The translations under genes and the position numbers were made by a program. A DNA stretch of 45,742 bases from Pontibacter roseus DSM 17521 (GTDB lineage: Bacteria; Bacteroidota; Bacteroidia; Cytophagales; Hymenobacteraceae), in NCBI RefSeq assembly GCF_000373265.1, contig NZ_KB890767.1, positions 336,598-382,339 on the forward strand. The letters are read 5' to 3'. The notes beneath the pieces are model-generated. The model was not told the DNA's origin. It saw only the letters and a list, made by a program, of their open reading frames with translations, and did no database searches. This document shows, piece by piece, positions 1 to 8,454 of the stretch; the first letter of the stretch is position 1, and every line of letters starts with the position of its first letter.

Positions 1-445
1 CAGAGAGAATAGAGTCGCGCTCAGGCGTGAAAGTGGGCATGAGTTGCGTGCGCAAGTTGAACTGCCCCGTATAGAACCACTTGCTGGAGGCCTGCCGACC
101 GTACTTGATGTTGAGCTCCAGGCGGTCGTCGCTCTTGCGAAGGCGCTGGTCCTGCAGCTTCACGCTGCCGTACGTCAGGTCCAGGGTGTTGTTCCAGGTG
201 TTCTTACCTTTCTTATAATTGCTGTACACGTTCAGGATGCCCAGCACCGAGAAAGAGTTCTGGCCTCCCGCCGCCCAGTTGTTCAGGCTTACCTGGCTGA
301 AGTTGACCGTGCCGGTGCCGCCAAAATCCCAGATGTTCGGCGCAGCGGCCGTATCGGGCGGGGTGTCCTGCGCTAGGGCAGGCAGCATGCTAAGGTTGAT
401 AAACAGAGACAGTAAAACGGCGATTCTCGTACAAGATTTAAACAT
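1..445 (-). CDS. DUF3078 outer-membrane barrel protein, N-terminal part
   Basis: This gene is cut by the left edge of the window; 148 codons are visible. The product starts MFKSCTRIAVLLSLFINL and has a clear signal peptide ending around ALAQ (residue 26), so it is exported. The mature part contains NIWDFGGTGTVNFSQVSLNNW followed by a glycine-rich AAGGQNS turn, then alternating polar and hydrophobic stretches typical of outer-membrane beta-strands. This matches the DUF3078 family of Bacteroidota, whose function is not established. A TATCTTTG -7 promoter element lies about 40 bases upstream. The gene is transcribed away from the crotonase gene. The family call is from recognition of the N-terminal pattern only; the rest lies outside the window. 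Confidence 0.75.
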   Translation of the reverse strand, partial: MFKSCTRIAVLLSLFINLSMLPALAQDTPPDTAAAPNIWDFGGTGTVNFSQVSLNNWAAGGQNSFSVLGILNVYSNYKKGKNTWNNTLDLTYGSVKLQDQRLRKSDDRLELNIKYGRQASSKWFYTGQFNLRTQLMPTFTPERDSILS

Positions 446-486
446 GAAACAAAGTATAGGTAAACATCAGGTAAAAATTGGAGCCG

Positions 487-494
487 CAAAGATA
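487..494 (-). promoter_or_regulatory. -7 promoter element for the DUF3078 gene
   Basis: On the minus strand the bases read TATCTTTG, an exact match to the Bacteroidota -7 consensus TAnnTTTG, about 40 bases before the start codon at 445. A TTG at 523-521 could be the -33 element, but the 26-base spacing is slightly long. Confidence 0.5.
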
Positions 495-592
495 GCAAAA
501 CCAAAGCGGCATGCACAGTGCAACCCCAGAGACCACCACATTGAACAGGACCTTTGCCGGATTGGACTTTAGGGATTTACCTAAATCACTGT

Positions 593-600
593 TATATTTG
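593..600 (+). promoter_or_regulatory. -7 promoter element for the crotonase-to-envC gene run
   Basis: TATATTTG exactly matches the Bacteroidota -7 consensus TAnnTTTG and lies about 40 bases before the ATG at 640. No well-spaced -33 TTG is visible; the nearest is at 562-564. It is divergent from the DUF3078 promoter, and the two share the 446-639 spacer. Confidence 0.5.
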
Positions 601-639
601 CGGCTGTAAAAAATACATCTACAAGAGCTGAATAAAACT

Positions 640-1422
640 ATGTCGCTATACGAAAACCTTCTGCTGCAACTGGACAATGGCATTCTGACCATCACCATCA
701 ACAGAGCCGACAAACTCAATGCCCTCAACATTGACACCGTGAGGGAGATAAAGGCAGCCATACAGCAGGTATATGACGACCCGGCTGTTCGGGGCGCCAT
801 CTTTACAGGGGCAGGCGAGAAAGCTTTTGTGGCAGGGGCTGACATAGCCGAAATAGCGGAGTTGAGCGACGTGAACGCCCGCAGCTTCGCGGAGCGTGGC
901 CAGGAGGTTTTCAGCATGATTGAGCACTGCACCAAACCCGTGATAGCGGCTGTGAATGGCTTCGCGCTGGGCGGCGGCTGCGAACTGGCCATGGCGTGCC
1001 ACATGCGCGTGGCCTCTGAGAACGCCCGCTTCGGCCAACCCGAGGTGAACCTGGGTTTGATACCAGGCTATGGCGGCACGCAGCGCCTGACCCAACTCAT
1101 CGGCAAAGGCAAGGCCATGGAGCTGATGATGACCGCCGACATGATAGGCGCCGCCGAGGCCAAGGCCCTTGGCCTGGTGAACCACGTGGTGACGCCGGAG
1201 GAACTGCTATCCAAGTGTCTGGAGATACTCAGCAAAATAACGTCAAAGGCCCCACTGGCGATAGGCCTGGTGATAGACTGCGTGAACGCGGTATATGACA
1301 AGGACGAGGACGGTTACCAGACGGAAGCCAACTCTTTTGCACGCTGCTGCAGCTCCCAGGATTTCGTAGAGGGTACCAACGCCTTCCTGGAGAAACGCAA
1401 GCCTGTATTCAAAGGCCTTTAA
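640..1422 (+). CDS. enoyl-CoA hydratase/isomerase family protein (crotonase)
   Basis: A 260-residue crotonase-fold protein, the usual length for enoyl-CoA hydratase. The oxyanion-hole segment AFVAGADIAE lies at residues 62-71. The two catalytic glutamates of the hydratase subgroup are both present: Glu115 in GGGCELAMAC and Glu135 in FGQPEVNLG. This pattern supports reversible hydration of 2,3-enoyl-CoA (for example crotonyl-CoA) in the cytoplasm, in fatty-acid or amino-acid breakdown. The exact substrate cannot be told from sequence. It is the first gene of a co-directional run and is followed after 31 bases by the flippase gene. That linkage looks positional rather than metabolic. Confidence 0.9.
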   Translation: MSLYENLLLQLDNGILTITINRADKLNALNIDTVREIKAAIQQVYDDPAVRGAIFTGAGEKAFVAGADIAEIAELSDVNARSFAERGQEVFSMIEHCTKPVIAAVNGFALGGGCELAMACHMRVASENARFGQPEVNLGLIPGYGGTQRLTQLIGKGKAMELMMTADMIGAAEAKALGLVNHVVTPEELLSKCLEILSKITSKAPLAIGLVIDCVNAVYDKDEDGYQTEANSFARCCSSQDFVEGTNAFLEKRKPVFKGL

Positions 1423-1453
1423 CCTATACCTTACCCGACCCCGCATTTAAAGC

Positions 1454-2947
1454 ATGAGCATCGCCAAGAAACTGGTCGGGCAAACGGCTGCCTATGGGTT
1501 GAGCAGTATAGTGGGCCGCGCGCTCAACTACCTGCTCGTGCCTGTCTATACCCGGGTTTTCCTGCCGGAGGAGTATGGCATCGTGTCTTACCTGTACGCG
1601 TTCGTGGCCTTCTTCAACATTGTGTATACCTACGGAATGGAGACGGCCTTCTTCCGATTTGCCAACAGGCCGGAGGCTGACCCAGAAGCCGTGTATAACC
1701 GGGTGCTGAGCGCCATACTGGTCAGCACAGCGGTCTTTACAGGTATACTGTTGCTCTTCTCTGACAGCATCGCCCACTTCATAGGATATCCGGAACACAG
1801 GGAGTATATTGTATGGCTGGCGCTGGTGCTGGCCATCGATGCGTTGGTGGCTATACCTTTCGCTTGGCTGCGGCACCAGAACAAGGCCATCAAGTTCGCC
1901 TCCATCAAGCTCTCTAACATTCTCATTACGGTAGGCGCCAACCTGCTCTTCCTGGTGGTCTTCCGGCAGATTTACGAAGGGGAGTATCTGCAGAGTCTGC
2001 GCCCGCTGGTCAGCTTCCTGTACAACCCTGACTTCGGGGTTGGTTACATCTTCCTTATCAACCTGGTAGCCAATGCGCTGCTGCTGCCCATGCTCTGGAA
2101 GGAACTCCGCATCTTCCGTTTCCGGCTGGATGTAGAACAGCTGAAACCGATGCTGACGTACGCTTATCCCCTCCTGTTTATGGGGCTGGCCGGTATGGTA
2201 AACGAGGTGATTGACCGTATCCTGCTGGAGCGCTGGCTGCCGGAGGGCTTCTACCCAGGTACCAGCAACATGGCGGCCGTAGGTATCTACAGCGCCTGCT
2301 ACAAACTTGCTATTTTCATGACCCTCACCATACAAGCGTTTAGGTATGCCGCTGAGCCTTTTTTCTTTTCGCAGGCGCAGGAAAAGGATTCGCCGCAGGC
2401 CTTTGCTATGGTCATGAAGTGGTTTGTGGTCTTCTGCGCGTTCATATTTATTTTCATCTCGGCCAATCTGGAAGTTTTCGCCCACTTCATCGGCCCTGAG
2501 TACCATGATGGTTTAATGGTCGTGCCGGTGCTCCTGCTGGCGAACCTGTTCCTGGGCGTGTACTACAACCTGACGGTGTGGTTCAAGCTGACGGACAAGA
2601 CGTATTTCGGCACCTACATCAGCTTTGGGGGGGCAGCTGTCACCATCCTGTTCAACCTGCTGCTTATACCTGTACTGGGCTACATGGGCTCCGCCATCGC
2701 CACACTCATCTGCTACTTCGGTATGGCGCTGGTATGCTACCTCTTGGGCAACCGCCACTACCCTATCCCCTATCCTGTCGGCAACATCACGAGCTATGTA
2801 CTATTGGCCATCGTGCTGGTAGTGGCGGCGCTGTACGTGCCGGTCGAGAATTTCTGGCTGCGGCAGGTATACCACCTCACGCTTTGCGGCGTTTTCTTGG
2901 CGGTGGTTTGGTTCCGAGAGGGGCGCTATCTTCTTTCTAAGAAATAA
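1454..2947 (+). CDS. polysaccharide/oligosaccharide flippase (MOP superfamily)
   Basis: A 497-residue integral membrane protein with about 12-14 hydrophobic helices spread over its whole length. It opens with KKLVGQTAAYGLSSIVGRALNYLLVPVYTR, the typical start of Wzx-like polysaccharide flippases of the MOP (MATE/MviN) superfamily. Family members move lipid-linked sugar units across the inner membrane for surface polysaccharide or LPS assembly. The linkage to a sugar-nucleotide transferase gene two genes downstream fits that role. The actual substrate is unknown. Sixteen bases separate it from dut, so the two are probably co-transcribed. The ATG at 1454 is the only start that retains the conserved N-terminus. 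Confidence 0.85.
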   Translation: MSIAKKLVGQTAAYGLSSIVGRALNYLLVPVYTRVFLPEEYGIVSYLYAFVAFFNIVYTYGMETAFFRFANRPEADPEAVYNRVLSAILVSTAVFTGILLLFSDSIAHFIGYPEHREYIVWLALVLAIDALVAIPFAWLRHQNKAIKFASIKLSNILITVGANLLFLVVFRQIYEGEYLQSLRPLVSFLYNPDFGVGYIFLINLVANALLLPMLWKELRIFRFRLDVEQLKPMLTYAYPLLFMGLAGMVNEVIDRILLERWLPEGFYPGTSNMAAVGIYSACYKLAIFMTLTIQAFRYAAEPFFFSQAQEKDSPQAFAMVMKWFVVFCAFIFIFISANLEVFAHFIGPEYHDGLMVVPVLLLANLFLGVYYNLTVWFKLTDKTYFGTYISFGGAAVTILFNLLLIPVLGYMGSAIATLICYFGMALVCYLLGNRHYPIPYPVGNITSYVLLAIVLVVAALYVPVENFWLRQVYHLTLCGVFLAVVWFREGRYLLSKK

Positions 2948-2962
2948 TCCTTATTTTTAAAG

Positions 2963-3412
2963 ATGAACAAAACGAACATATCGGTCAACGTTATCAACCA
3001 GTCCCGGCATGCGCTGCCCTCGTACCAGACGGAGCATTCGGCAGGTATGGACCTGCGTGCCAACCTGGAGACCCCTGTCACCCTGAAGCCCTTGCAGCGC
3101 GCACTCATCCCCACCGGCCTCTTCATAGAGCTGCCCGAAGGACACGAGGCGCAAATCAGGCCGCGCAGTGGCCTGGCCTACAAACACGGCATCTCCATTG
3201 TGAACAGCCCCGGCACCATTGATGCGGATTATCGCGGCGAAATCAAGGTGTTGCTGGTGAATCTCTCTGACCAGGATTTCGTGGTGGAGGACGGCGAACG
3301 TGTGGCCCAGATGGTGGTAGCCCGCTACGAGCGCGTGGCGTGGGCAGAGGCCGAAGCCCTCACCGACACCGAGCGCGGCGCAGGCGGCTACGGCAGCACC
3401 GGCACCAAATAG
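2963..3412 (+). CDS. dut: dUTP diphosphatase
   Basis: Trimeric-type dUTPase, which hydrolyses dUTP to dUMP and pyrophosphate, keeping uracil out of DNA and supplying dUMP for dTMP synthesis. At 149 residues it is the normal length, and all five family motifs are visible: SAGMDLRA (26-33), [10 protein letters not shown] (67-76), [10 protein letters not shown] (84-93, with the catalytic Asp87 and Tyr90), RVAQMV (113-118) and the C-terminal nucleotide-closing arm [10 protein letters not shown] (138-147). It lies in a co-directional run between the flippase gene and the nucleotidyltransferase gene. I see nothing unusual. Confidence 0.96.
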   Translation: MNKTNISVNVINQSRHALPSYQTEHSAGMDLRANLETPVTLKPLQRALIPTGLFIELPEGHEAQIRPRSGLAYKHGISIVNSPGTIDADYRGEIKVLLVNLSDQDFVVEDGERVAQMVVARYERVAWAEAEALTDTERGAGGYGSTGTK

Positions 3413-3556
3413 CCAGCTGTCTCAGACAGGTATAGCCCGCCTGCTTTCTCTTTTATAGGGCCGCTATAACCAAACGCCGTAAATCAAGTATTAACCAAAA
3501 CCAATAGTTGCAGGGTTACACGCCAGCAACATTCTTCAATCAAAAACCAATTAGCT

Positions 3557-4564
3557 ATGAGGATTATTATACCTATGGCAGGTATGGGCAAACGCATGCG
3601 CCCACACACTCTCACTGTTCCGAAACCACTTATTCCTATCGCAGGCAAGCCCATCGTGCAGCGCCTCGTGGAGGATATCGCCAAGGTATGCCATGAGCCC
3701 ATCGAGGAGGTGGCTTTCATCATCGGCCACTTCGGCGACGCCGTGGAGCAGGACCTGAAAAACATCGCCGCTTCGGTAGGAGCCAAGGGCAGCATCTATT
3801 ATCAGGAGGAAGCGCTGGGTACGGCCCATGCCATTATGTGCGCGCAGGACTCGCTGGAGGGCAAAGTGGTGGTGGCTTTTGCTGATACCCTGTTCAAAGC
3901 CGACTTCAAATTGGACACCGAGGCGGACGGTACTATCTGGGTGCAGCGCGTGGAGGACCCACGTCCGTTTGGCGTCATCAAACTCAACGAGAAGAACGAG
4001 ATAACCGACTTTGTGGAGAAGCCGCAGGAGTTTGTTTCTGACATGGCCATCATCGGCATCTATTACTTTAGGAACGGTGCCTACCTGCGCAGCGAGCTGC
4101 AGTACCTGCTCGATAACGACATCAAGGACAAGGGCGAGTACCAGCTGACGAACGCGCTGGAGAACATGAAAAACAAAGGCACGAAGTTCATTCCTGCCGT
4201 GATTTCAGAATGGCTCGATTGTGGCAACAAAAACGCAACTGTTTTTACCAATCAACGCTATTTAGAGTATATCAAGGACCAAGATGGGCTAGTGGCTTCT
4301 TCGGCGCAGCTGCAGAACTCCGTGATTATACCTCCGGTGTATATCGGAGAGAATGCTGTCATCCACAATTCGGTAGTAGGGCCGCACGTTTCTATAGGAG
4401 ACAACACCCGCGTGCAGGACTCCATCGTGAGCAACTCCATCGTTCAGAAGGACTCTACCATCAAAAACGGGAACATAGCAAACTCAATGATAGGTAATTT
4501 TGTTTCCTTCGAAGGACGCCAATCGGATTTGAGCCTCGGCGACTACAACACGCTCACAGAATAG
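3557..4564 (+). CDS. sugar-phosphate nucleotidyltransferase with left-handed beta-helix tail
   Basis: A 335-residue NTP_transferase protein. The N-terminus has the nucleotide-binding signature GMGKRMRPHT followed by PKPLIPI (residues 9-28), as in glucose-1-phosphate thymidylyl- and uridylyltransferases. The last ~95 residues show the isoleucine/valine hexapeptide rhythm of a left-handed beta-helix (VIIPPVYIGENAVIHNSVVG and following). It should couple a sugar-1-phosphate to an NTP in the cytoplasm to make an activated sugar. Neither the sugar nor the nucleotide can be fixed from sequence. A 144-base gap separates it from dut. There is no Shine-Dalgarno sequence before the ATG, as is usual in this phylum. 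The stop codon is five bases from the next start. Confidence 0.88.
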   Translation: MRIIIPMAGMGKRMRPHTLTVPKPLIPIAGKPIVQRLVEDIAKVCHEPIEEVAFIIGHFGDAVEQDLKNIAASVGAKGSIYYQEEALGTAHAIMCAQDSLEGKVVVAFADTLFKADFKLDTEADGTIWVQRVEDPRPFGVIKLNEKNEITDFVEKPQEFVSDMAIIGIYYFRNGAYLRSELQYLLDNDIKDKGEYQLTNALENMKNKGTKFIPAVISEWLDCGNKNATVFTNQRYLEYIKDQDGLVASSAQLQNSVIIPPVYIGENAVIHNSVVGPHVSIGDNTRVQDSIVSNSIVQKDSTIKNGNIANSMIGNFVSFEGRQSDLSLGDYNTLTE

Positions 4565-4569
4565 CATAC

Positions 4570-6342
4570 ATGACCCGATTCAGAAACATTGTTCTCGCCG
4601 CATGCTGCCTTGCCTTGGTTGCTACGGGCGAAAGCCAGGCCCAGTCTTCCAAGAAAAAGAAGAAGGCCAAGGCGAAAAGCGAGCAGGTGCAGGCACCTAT
4701 GCCTGTACCGCAGCCCGAGCCGAGCGAGCAGGAAAAGCAGCTCAGCGAAGCATTGTTTCTGGACGGTCTCAAGCAGTTCATGCTCGAGGATTACAAGCAG
4801 GCCCTGGCACTGTTCCAAAAGGCCTACACCGTAACACCCAACAACGCAGCACTGAACTACAAACTGGCCGAGACCTACCTGCTGCTCGAGAATCCCGCAT
4901 CGGGAATGCCTTTTGCACAGGCAGCCATCGCCCAGGACCCGAAGAACACTTATTATTACCTGCTGCTCGCGCAGCTCCATACCGAACAGAAGCAATACAC
5001 CGAGGCCGCACAGGTATACAACGACCTGATGCGCAATGTACCGGACACTGAGCAGTACCTCTTCCACCTGGCAGACCTATACCTGTCGCAGTCCAAGTAC
5101 GACGATGCGCTGAAGACCTATGACCGCATCGAGAAAAAGTATGGTGCCCTGGAGCAGCTCCTAGTAAACCGCCAGCAGATATACCTGCGCCAGAAGAACG
5201 TGGGCAAAGCCATTGCCGAAGGGGAGAAACTGATTGCCAACAACCCCACCGAAATCCGGTACCTGTTGGCACAGGCGGAGCTATACAATGCCAGCCAGAA
5301 ACCTGACGTCGCTATTGAAACCCTGAACCGTGCGCTGCGCGTGGAGCCGGAGAATCCCTTCGTACACCTCATGCTGTCGGACCTACACCGCCAGAAAGGC
5401 AACCACGCGGAGTCAGAGAAACAGGTGAAACAGGCCTTTTCCAGCCCAGAACTAGACATCGACACGAAAGTGCGCATCCTGGTCGACTTCATCCGCCAAT
5501 TGCCTAACCCCGCCATAGAAGGCGTGGCGCTGGAACTGGTGGACCTCACCATTCAGTCGCACCCGGAAGAGGCCAAAGCCTATGCCGTGGCCGGTGACCT
5601 ACAGACGATAGTGGGCAAAAAAGACAAAGCCCGTGGCAACTACCTGAAAGCCGTGAAGCTGGACGATTCCCACTTCAAGATATGGCAGCAAATCGTGTTG
5701 CTAGATGCCGAGCTGTCGCAATCCGATTCACTGGTGCTCCATTCAGAGCAGGCACTGGAGCTTTTCCCCAACCAGGCTATCTTCTGGTTCTACAACGGCA
5801 CGGGCCATTTGATTGAAAAGAACTACGAGAAGGCGGTCAAATCGCTGGAGCATGGCAAACGGCTCTCAGCCAGTGAGCCGGAGCTGGTAGCCCAGTTCAA
5901 CTCCCAGCTCGGAGACGGCTACAACTCCCTCAAAGATTTCAAGAAGTCCGATGAGGCGTATGAGGCCGTGCTGACCTTCGACGCCGACAATGAGCATGTG
6001 CTCAACAACTACAGTTACTTTCTGTCGCTGCGCAACGAGCAGCTTCCCAAAGCCAAATCCATGGCCAAGCGCCTGGTAGACAAGCACCCCACCAATCCCA
6101 CTTACCTCGATACCTATGCCTGGGTGCTGTACAAGATGGGAGAATACGATGGCGCACTCAAACACCTGGAGCAGGCAATTGCCCTTTCTGAGGATGCCAC
6201 CATTGTGGAGCATTACGGCGATGTCCTGTTCAAGATGGGTAAGCGGGACGAGGCTGTCCGGCAGTGGGAAAAGGCGAAACTCAAAGGTGAGGCCTCCGCT
6301 TTCATTGACAGGAAGATAAAAGAAAAGAAACTCTATGAATAA
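4570..6342 (+). CDS. exported tetratricopeptide-repeat protein
   Basis: A 590-residue protein with an N-terminal signal peptide (hydrophobic ILAACCLALVA region, cleavage expected near SQAQ, residue 25), followed by a lysine-rich stretch SSKKKKKAKAKS and a Pro/Gln linker. From about residue 58 to the end it consists of helical TPR units, recognisable by repeats such as DYKQALALFQKAYTVTPNNA, KYDDALKTYDRIEKK and EYDGALKHLEQAIALSEDA. It is probably a periplasmic scaffold for protein assembly. In many Bacteroidota a TPR protein stands next to a DUF4292 lipoprotein and an M23/EnvC protein, as here, which suggests a shared role in the cell envelope. It overlaps the next gene by eight bases (ATGAATAA), consistent with translational coupling. 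Confidence 0.88.
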   Translation: MTRFRNIVLAACCLALVATGESQAQSSKKKKKAKAKSEQVQAPMPVPQPEPSEQEKQLSEALFLDGLKQFMLEDYKQALALFQKAYTVTPNNAALNYKLAETYLLLENPASGMPFAQAAIAQDPKNTYYYLLLAQLHTEQKQYTEAAQVYNDLMRNVPDTEQYLFHLADLYLSQSKYDDALKTYDRIEKKYGALEQLLVNRQQIYLRQKNVGKAIAEGEKLIANNPTEIRYLLAQAELYNASQKPDVAIETLNRALRVEPENPFVHLMLSDLHRQKGNHAESEKQVKQAFSSPELDIDTKVRILVDFIRQLPNPAIEGVALELVDLTIQSHPEEAKAYAVAGDLQTIVGKKDKARGNYLKAVKLDDSHFKIWQQIVLLDAELSQSDSLVLHSEQALELFPNQAIFWFYNGTGHLIEKNYEKAVKSLEHGKRLSASEPELVAQFNSQLGDGYNSLKDFKKSDEAYEAVLTFDADNEHVLNNYSYFLSLRNEQLPKAKSMAKRLVDKHPTNPTYLDTYAWVLYKMGEYDGALKHLEQAIALSEDATIVEHYGDVLFKMGKRDEAVRQWEKAKLKGEASAFIDRKIKEKKLYE

Positions 6343-7078
6343 ACAGCTCCTGCTTTGCCTGCTGGGCATGCTCCTGTTTTCTGCCTGTAAAAAAGAAACC
6401 ATACCTACCGCCGCCTCCACCGTCACCGAGACGGTGGGCAACGTCACCGTCCAGAACCTGGACTTTACCTACCTCAACGCACGGGGCCAGCTCAAGCTGG
6501 AAGACAAAGGCGAAACCACCTCTTCCGGCTATGCCCTCCGCATGAAGAAGGACAGCATCATCTGGGTATCGGTGCTCCCTGGCCTGGGTATAGAGGCCGC
6601 ACGCTTCAAGATGACCCGCGACTCCGTGTATGTGATGAACCGCATCCACAAAGAGTACACCGCCACCAGCTACGACTTCCTGAGCAAGCGCCTCAACGTT
6701 TACATGGACTTCAATGTGGTGCAGGCCATCCTGCTGGGCAACTACCAGGCAAACGGCACCGAGAAGGCTACCACCGAAGGGCAGCTGCAGCACGTACAGC
6801 AGCTCCGCGAGAACCTGCTCTTCGACTACTTTATCAGCCACCAGAACCTGAAGCTGCAGCAACTCAACGTGAAGGACCAGGCTACCGGCAACACCATCAC
6901 GGTGACTTACGACAGCTTCCAGCCCATTGGGGAAGTACCATTCGCCCATGCGTTGGTAGCCCAAGTGCTGCAGGCGGGGCAGGTATCCGATTTCAGCCTC
7001 ACCCACTCCAAAGTAACTGTCTCTGACGAGGTGCTGGAGTTCCCTTTCAGCATACCTTCTGGTTACAAACGCCTTTAA
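6335..7078 (+). CDS. DUF4292 lipoprotein
   Basis: A 247-residue lipoprotein. The signal peptide MNKQLLLCLLGMLLFSAC carries a lipobox (LFSAC) with the lipidated cysteine at residue 18, followed by KK. The body has the DUF4292 pattern: DSIIWVSVLPGLGIEAARFKMTRDSVYVMNRIHKEY, then a long amphipathic beta region. The fold resembles LolA/LolB-like lipoprotein carriers in general layout, but this is inference and the function is not known. Its start overlaps the stop of the TPR gene by eight bases, so the two are very likely co-translated. The EnvC-like gene follows after 81 bases. Confidence 0.85.
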   Translation: MNKQLLLCLLGMLLFSACKKETIPTAASTVTETVGNVTVQNLDFTYLNARGQLKLEDKGETTSSGYALRMKKDSIIWVSVLPGLGIEAARFKMTRDSVYVMNRIHKEYTATSYDFLSKRLNVYMDFNVVQAILLGNYQANGTEKATTEGQLQHVQQLRENLLFDYFISHQNLKLQQLNVKDQATGNTITVTYDSFQPIGEVPFAHALVAQVLQAGQVSDFSLTHSKVTVSDEVLEFPFSIPSGYKRL

Positions 7079-7114
7079 ATGAATAAAAAGCAGAGGGCGC
7101 TGGTTCCGGCCGTT

Positions 7115-7122
7115 TAGATTTG
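7115..7122 (+). promoter_or_regulatory. possible -7 element ahead of the envC-like gene
   Basis: TAGATTTG matches TAnnTTTG exactly and lies 38 bases before the ATG at 7160, in the only sizeable gap of this part of the run. No -33 TTG is found at the normal distance, so an extra internal promoter is only possible. Confidence 0.3.
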
Positions 7123-7159
7123 CCATATTTGCAAGCTAAGCGTCGAAGAACCTATTTTA

Positions 7160-8395
7160 ATGAAGGCCCTTTACAAATCTGCCTTTTTCCTGATTCTGCT
7201 CCTGTTGCCTCTGGCCACCGTGGCCCAAAAACAGAAGTCGAAGGCACAGCTCCAAAAGGAAAAGAACGAGAACCTCAAGCGTATCAAAGAAGCTAACCGA
7301 ATCCTGCAGCAGACAAAGGTGCAGAAGGAGGCTTCTATTGGCCAACTGAACGTGATTCAGGAGAAGATTGCCGTACAGAAGGGCGTCATCAGCACCATAT
7401 CACGCGAGATACAGCTTCTTAATTCAGGCGTGAAGGAGACGGAAGGTATAGTGGGCGAGCTGCAGGCCGACCTGGAAAGCCTCAAAGCTGAGTATGCCAC
7501 CATGGTATACGCTGCCTCCAAAACTGCCAACAGCTACAACAAGCTCATGTTCGTGTTTGCGGCCGACTCTTTCAACAAGCTGGTCATGCGCCTGCGCTAC
7601 CTGCAGCAATACTCCGAGGCACGCAAGAAGCAGGTGGAGCTGATAAACAAGGTGCAGGCAGCCCTGACAGGACAACTGCGCATGCTGGAGTCACAGCGGC
7701 AGGAAAAGAAAAGCCTTCTTGACAAGCAGGTGGTGGAGAACAAGAACCTGCTCTCCCTGCGCTCGCAGCAGGACAACATGATTCAGAAGCTCAGCAAGCA
7801 GGAAGAAACCCTTAAAAAAGAAGTGGCCCAGCGCCAGCAGGCAATTAAGAAGCTGGACAACCTCATTGCCGATATCGTGCGGGAGGAGATAGCCCGCGCG
7901 GCACGGGCAGCCCGTGAGGAAGGCCGCGCCACCAGTGGCAGCTCCAGCAAAATCACCCTCACGCCTGAGGCAGCACTCATTTCTTCTTCCTTCGCTGGCA
8001 ACAAAGGTCGGCTCGCTTGGCCGGTGGAGCGCGGCTTCATCTCCCAGAAGTTTGGCCGCCACAGCCACCCCGTGCTGAAAGGCGTGGTGATTGAGAACCG
8101 GGGGATAGACATACAGACCGGACAGGGAGAGTCTGCGCGCGCCATATTCGAGGGCAAGGTGCTGACGGTGGCCAGCGTGCCGGGTATGAACAACATCGTG
8201 ATGGTGCAGCACGGCGAGTATTTTGCCGTATACGCCAAACTACGAACGGTGAATGTTACGGAAGGGCAGACAGTGAAACCCAAAGATGTGATTGGCACCG
8301 TCTATACCGATGCCAACGGCACCACAGAGCTGCAGTTCCAGATTTGGAAGAACAACAACAACCTCAATCCAGAGAGCTGGATAAAATCAAAATAA
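7160..8395 (+). CDS. EnvC-like murein hydrolase activator (degenerate LytM/M23 domain)
   Basis: A 411-residue exported protein: signal peptide (cleavage near VAQ, residue 22), then about 230 residues of coiled coil rich in K, E and Q, then a C-terminal LytM/M23 fold from about residue 282. The zinc ligands of active M23 endopeptidases are missing: where active enzymes have HxGID the sequence is Asn313-RGID, and where they have HLH it is Glu390-Leu391-Gln392. This is the EnvC/NlpD situation, in which the domain does not cut peptidoglycan but activates an amidase. I therefore infer a divisome-associated activator in the periplasm. A strong terminator follows after 20 bases, ending the transcription unit. 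Confidence 0.88.
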   Translation: MKALYKSAFFLILLLLPLATVAQKQKSKAQLQKEKNENLKRIKEANRILQQTKVQKEASIGQLNVIQEKIAVQKGVISTISREIQLLNSGVKETEGIVGELQADLESLKAEYATMVYAASKTANSYNKLMFVFAADSFNKLVMRLRYLQQYSEARKKQVELINKVQAALTGQLRMLESQRQEKKSLLDKQVVENKNLLSLRSQQDNMIQKLSKQEETLKKEVAQRQQAIKKLDNLIADIVREEIARAARAAREEGRATSGSSSKITLTPEAALISSSFAGNKGRLAWPVERGFISQKFGRHSHPVLKGVVIENRGIDIQTGQGESARAIFEGKVLTVASVPGMNNIVMVQHGEYFAVYAKLRTVNVTEGQTVKPKDVIGTVYTDANGTTELQFQIWKNNNNLNPESWIKSK

Positions 8396-8415
8396 GAGAG
8401 GCCCTTTGTTATAAC

Positions 8416-8454
8416 AAAAAGCGCAGACACCTTCCTGAGGTGTCTGCGCTTTTT
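8416..8454 (+). terminator. Rho-independent terminator after the envC-like gene
   Basis: A perfect 16-bp stem (arms 8416-8431 and 8439-8454, core GCGCAGACACC) with a 7-base loop. Because the arms begin with A5 and end with T5, it can work in both directions. Confidence 0.92.

Noticed and set aside
1424..2506. Long minus-strand open frame (360 codons) opposite the flippase gene
   Set aside because: The plus strand encodes a clear membrane flippase; the antisense product is charged and rich in Gln, Glu, Arg and His, typical of an antisense shadow.
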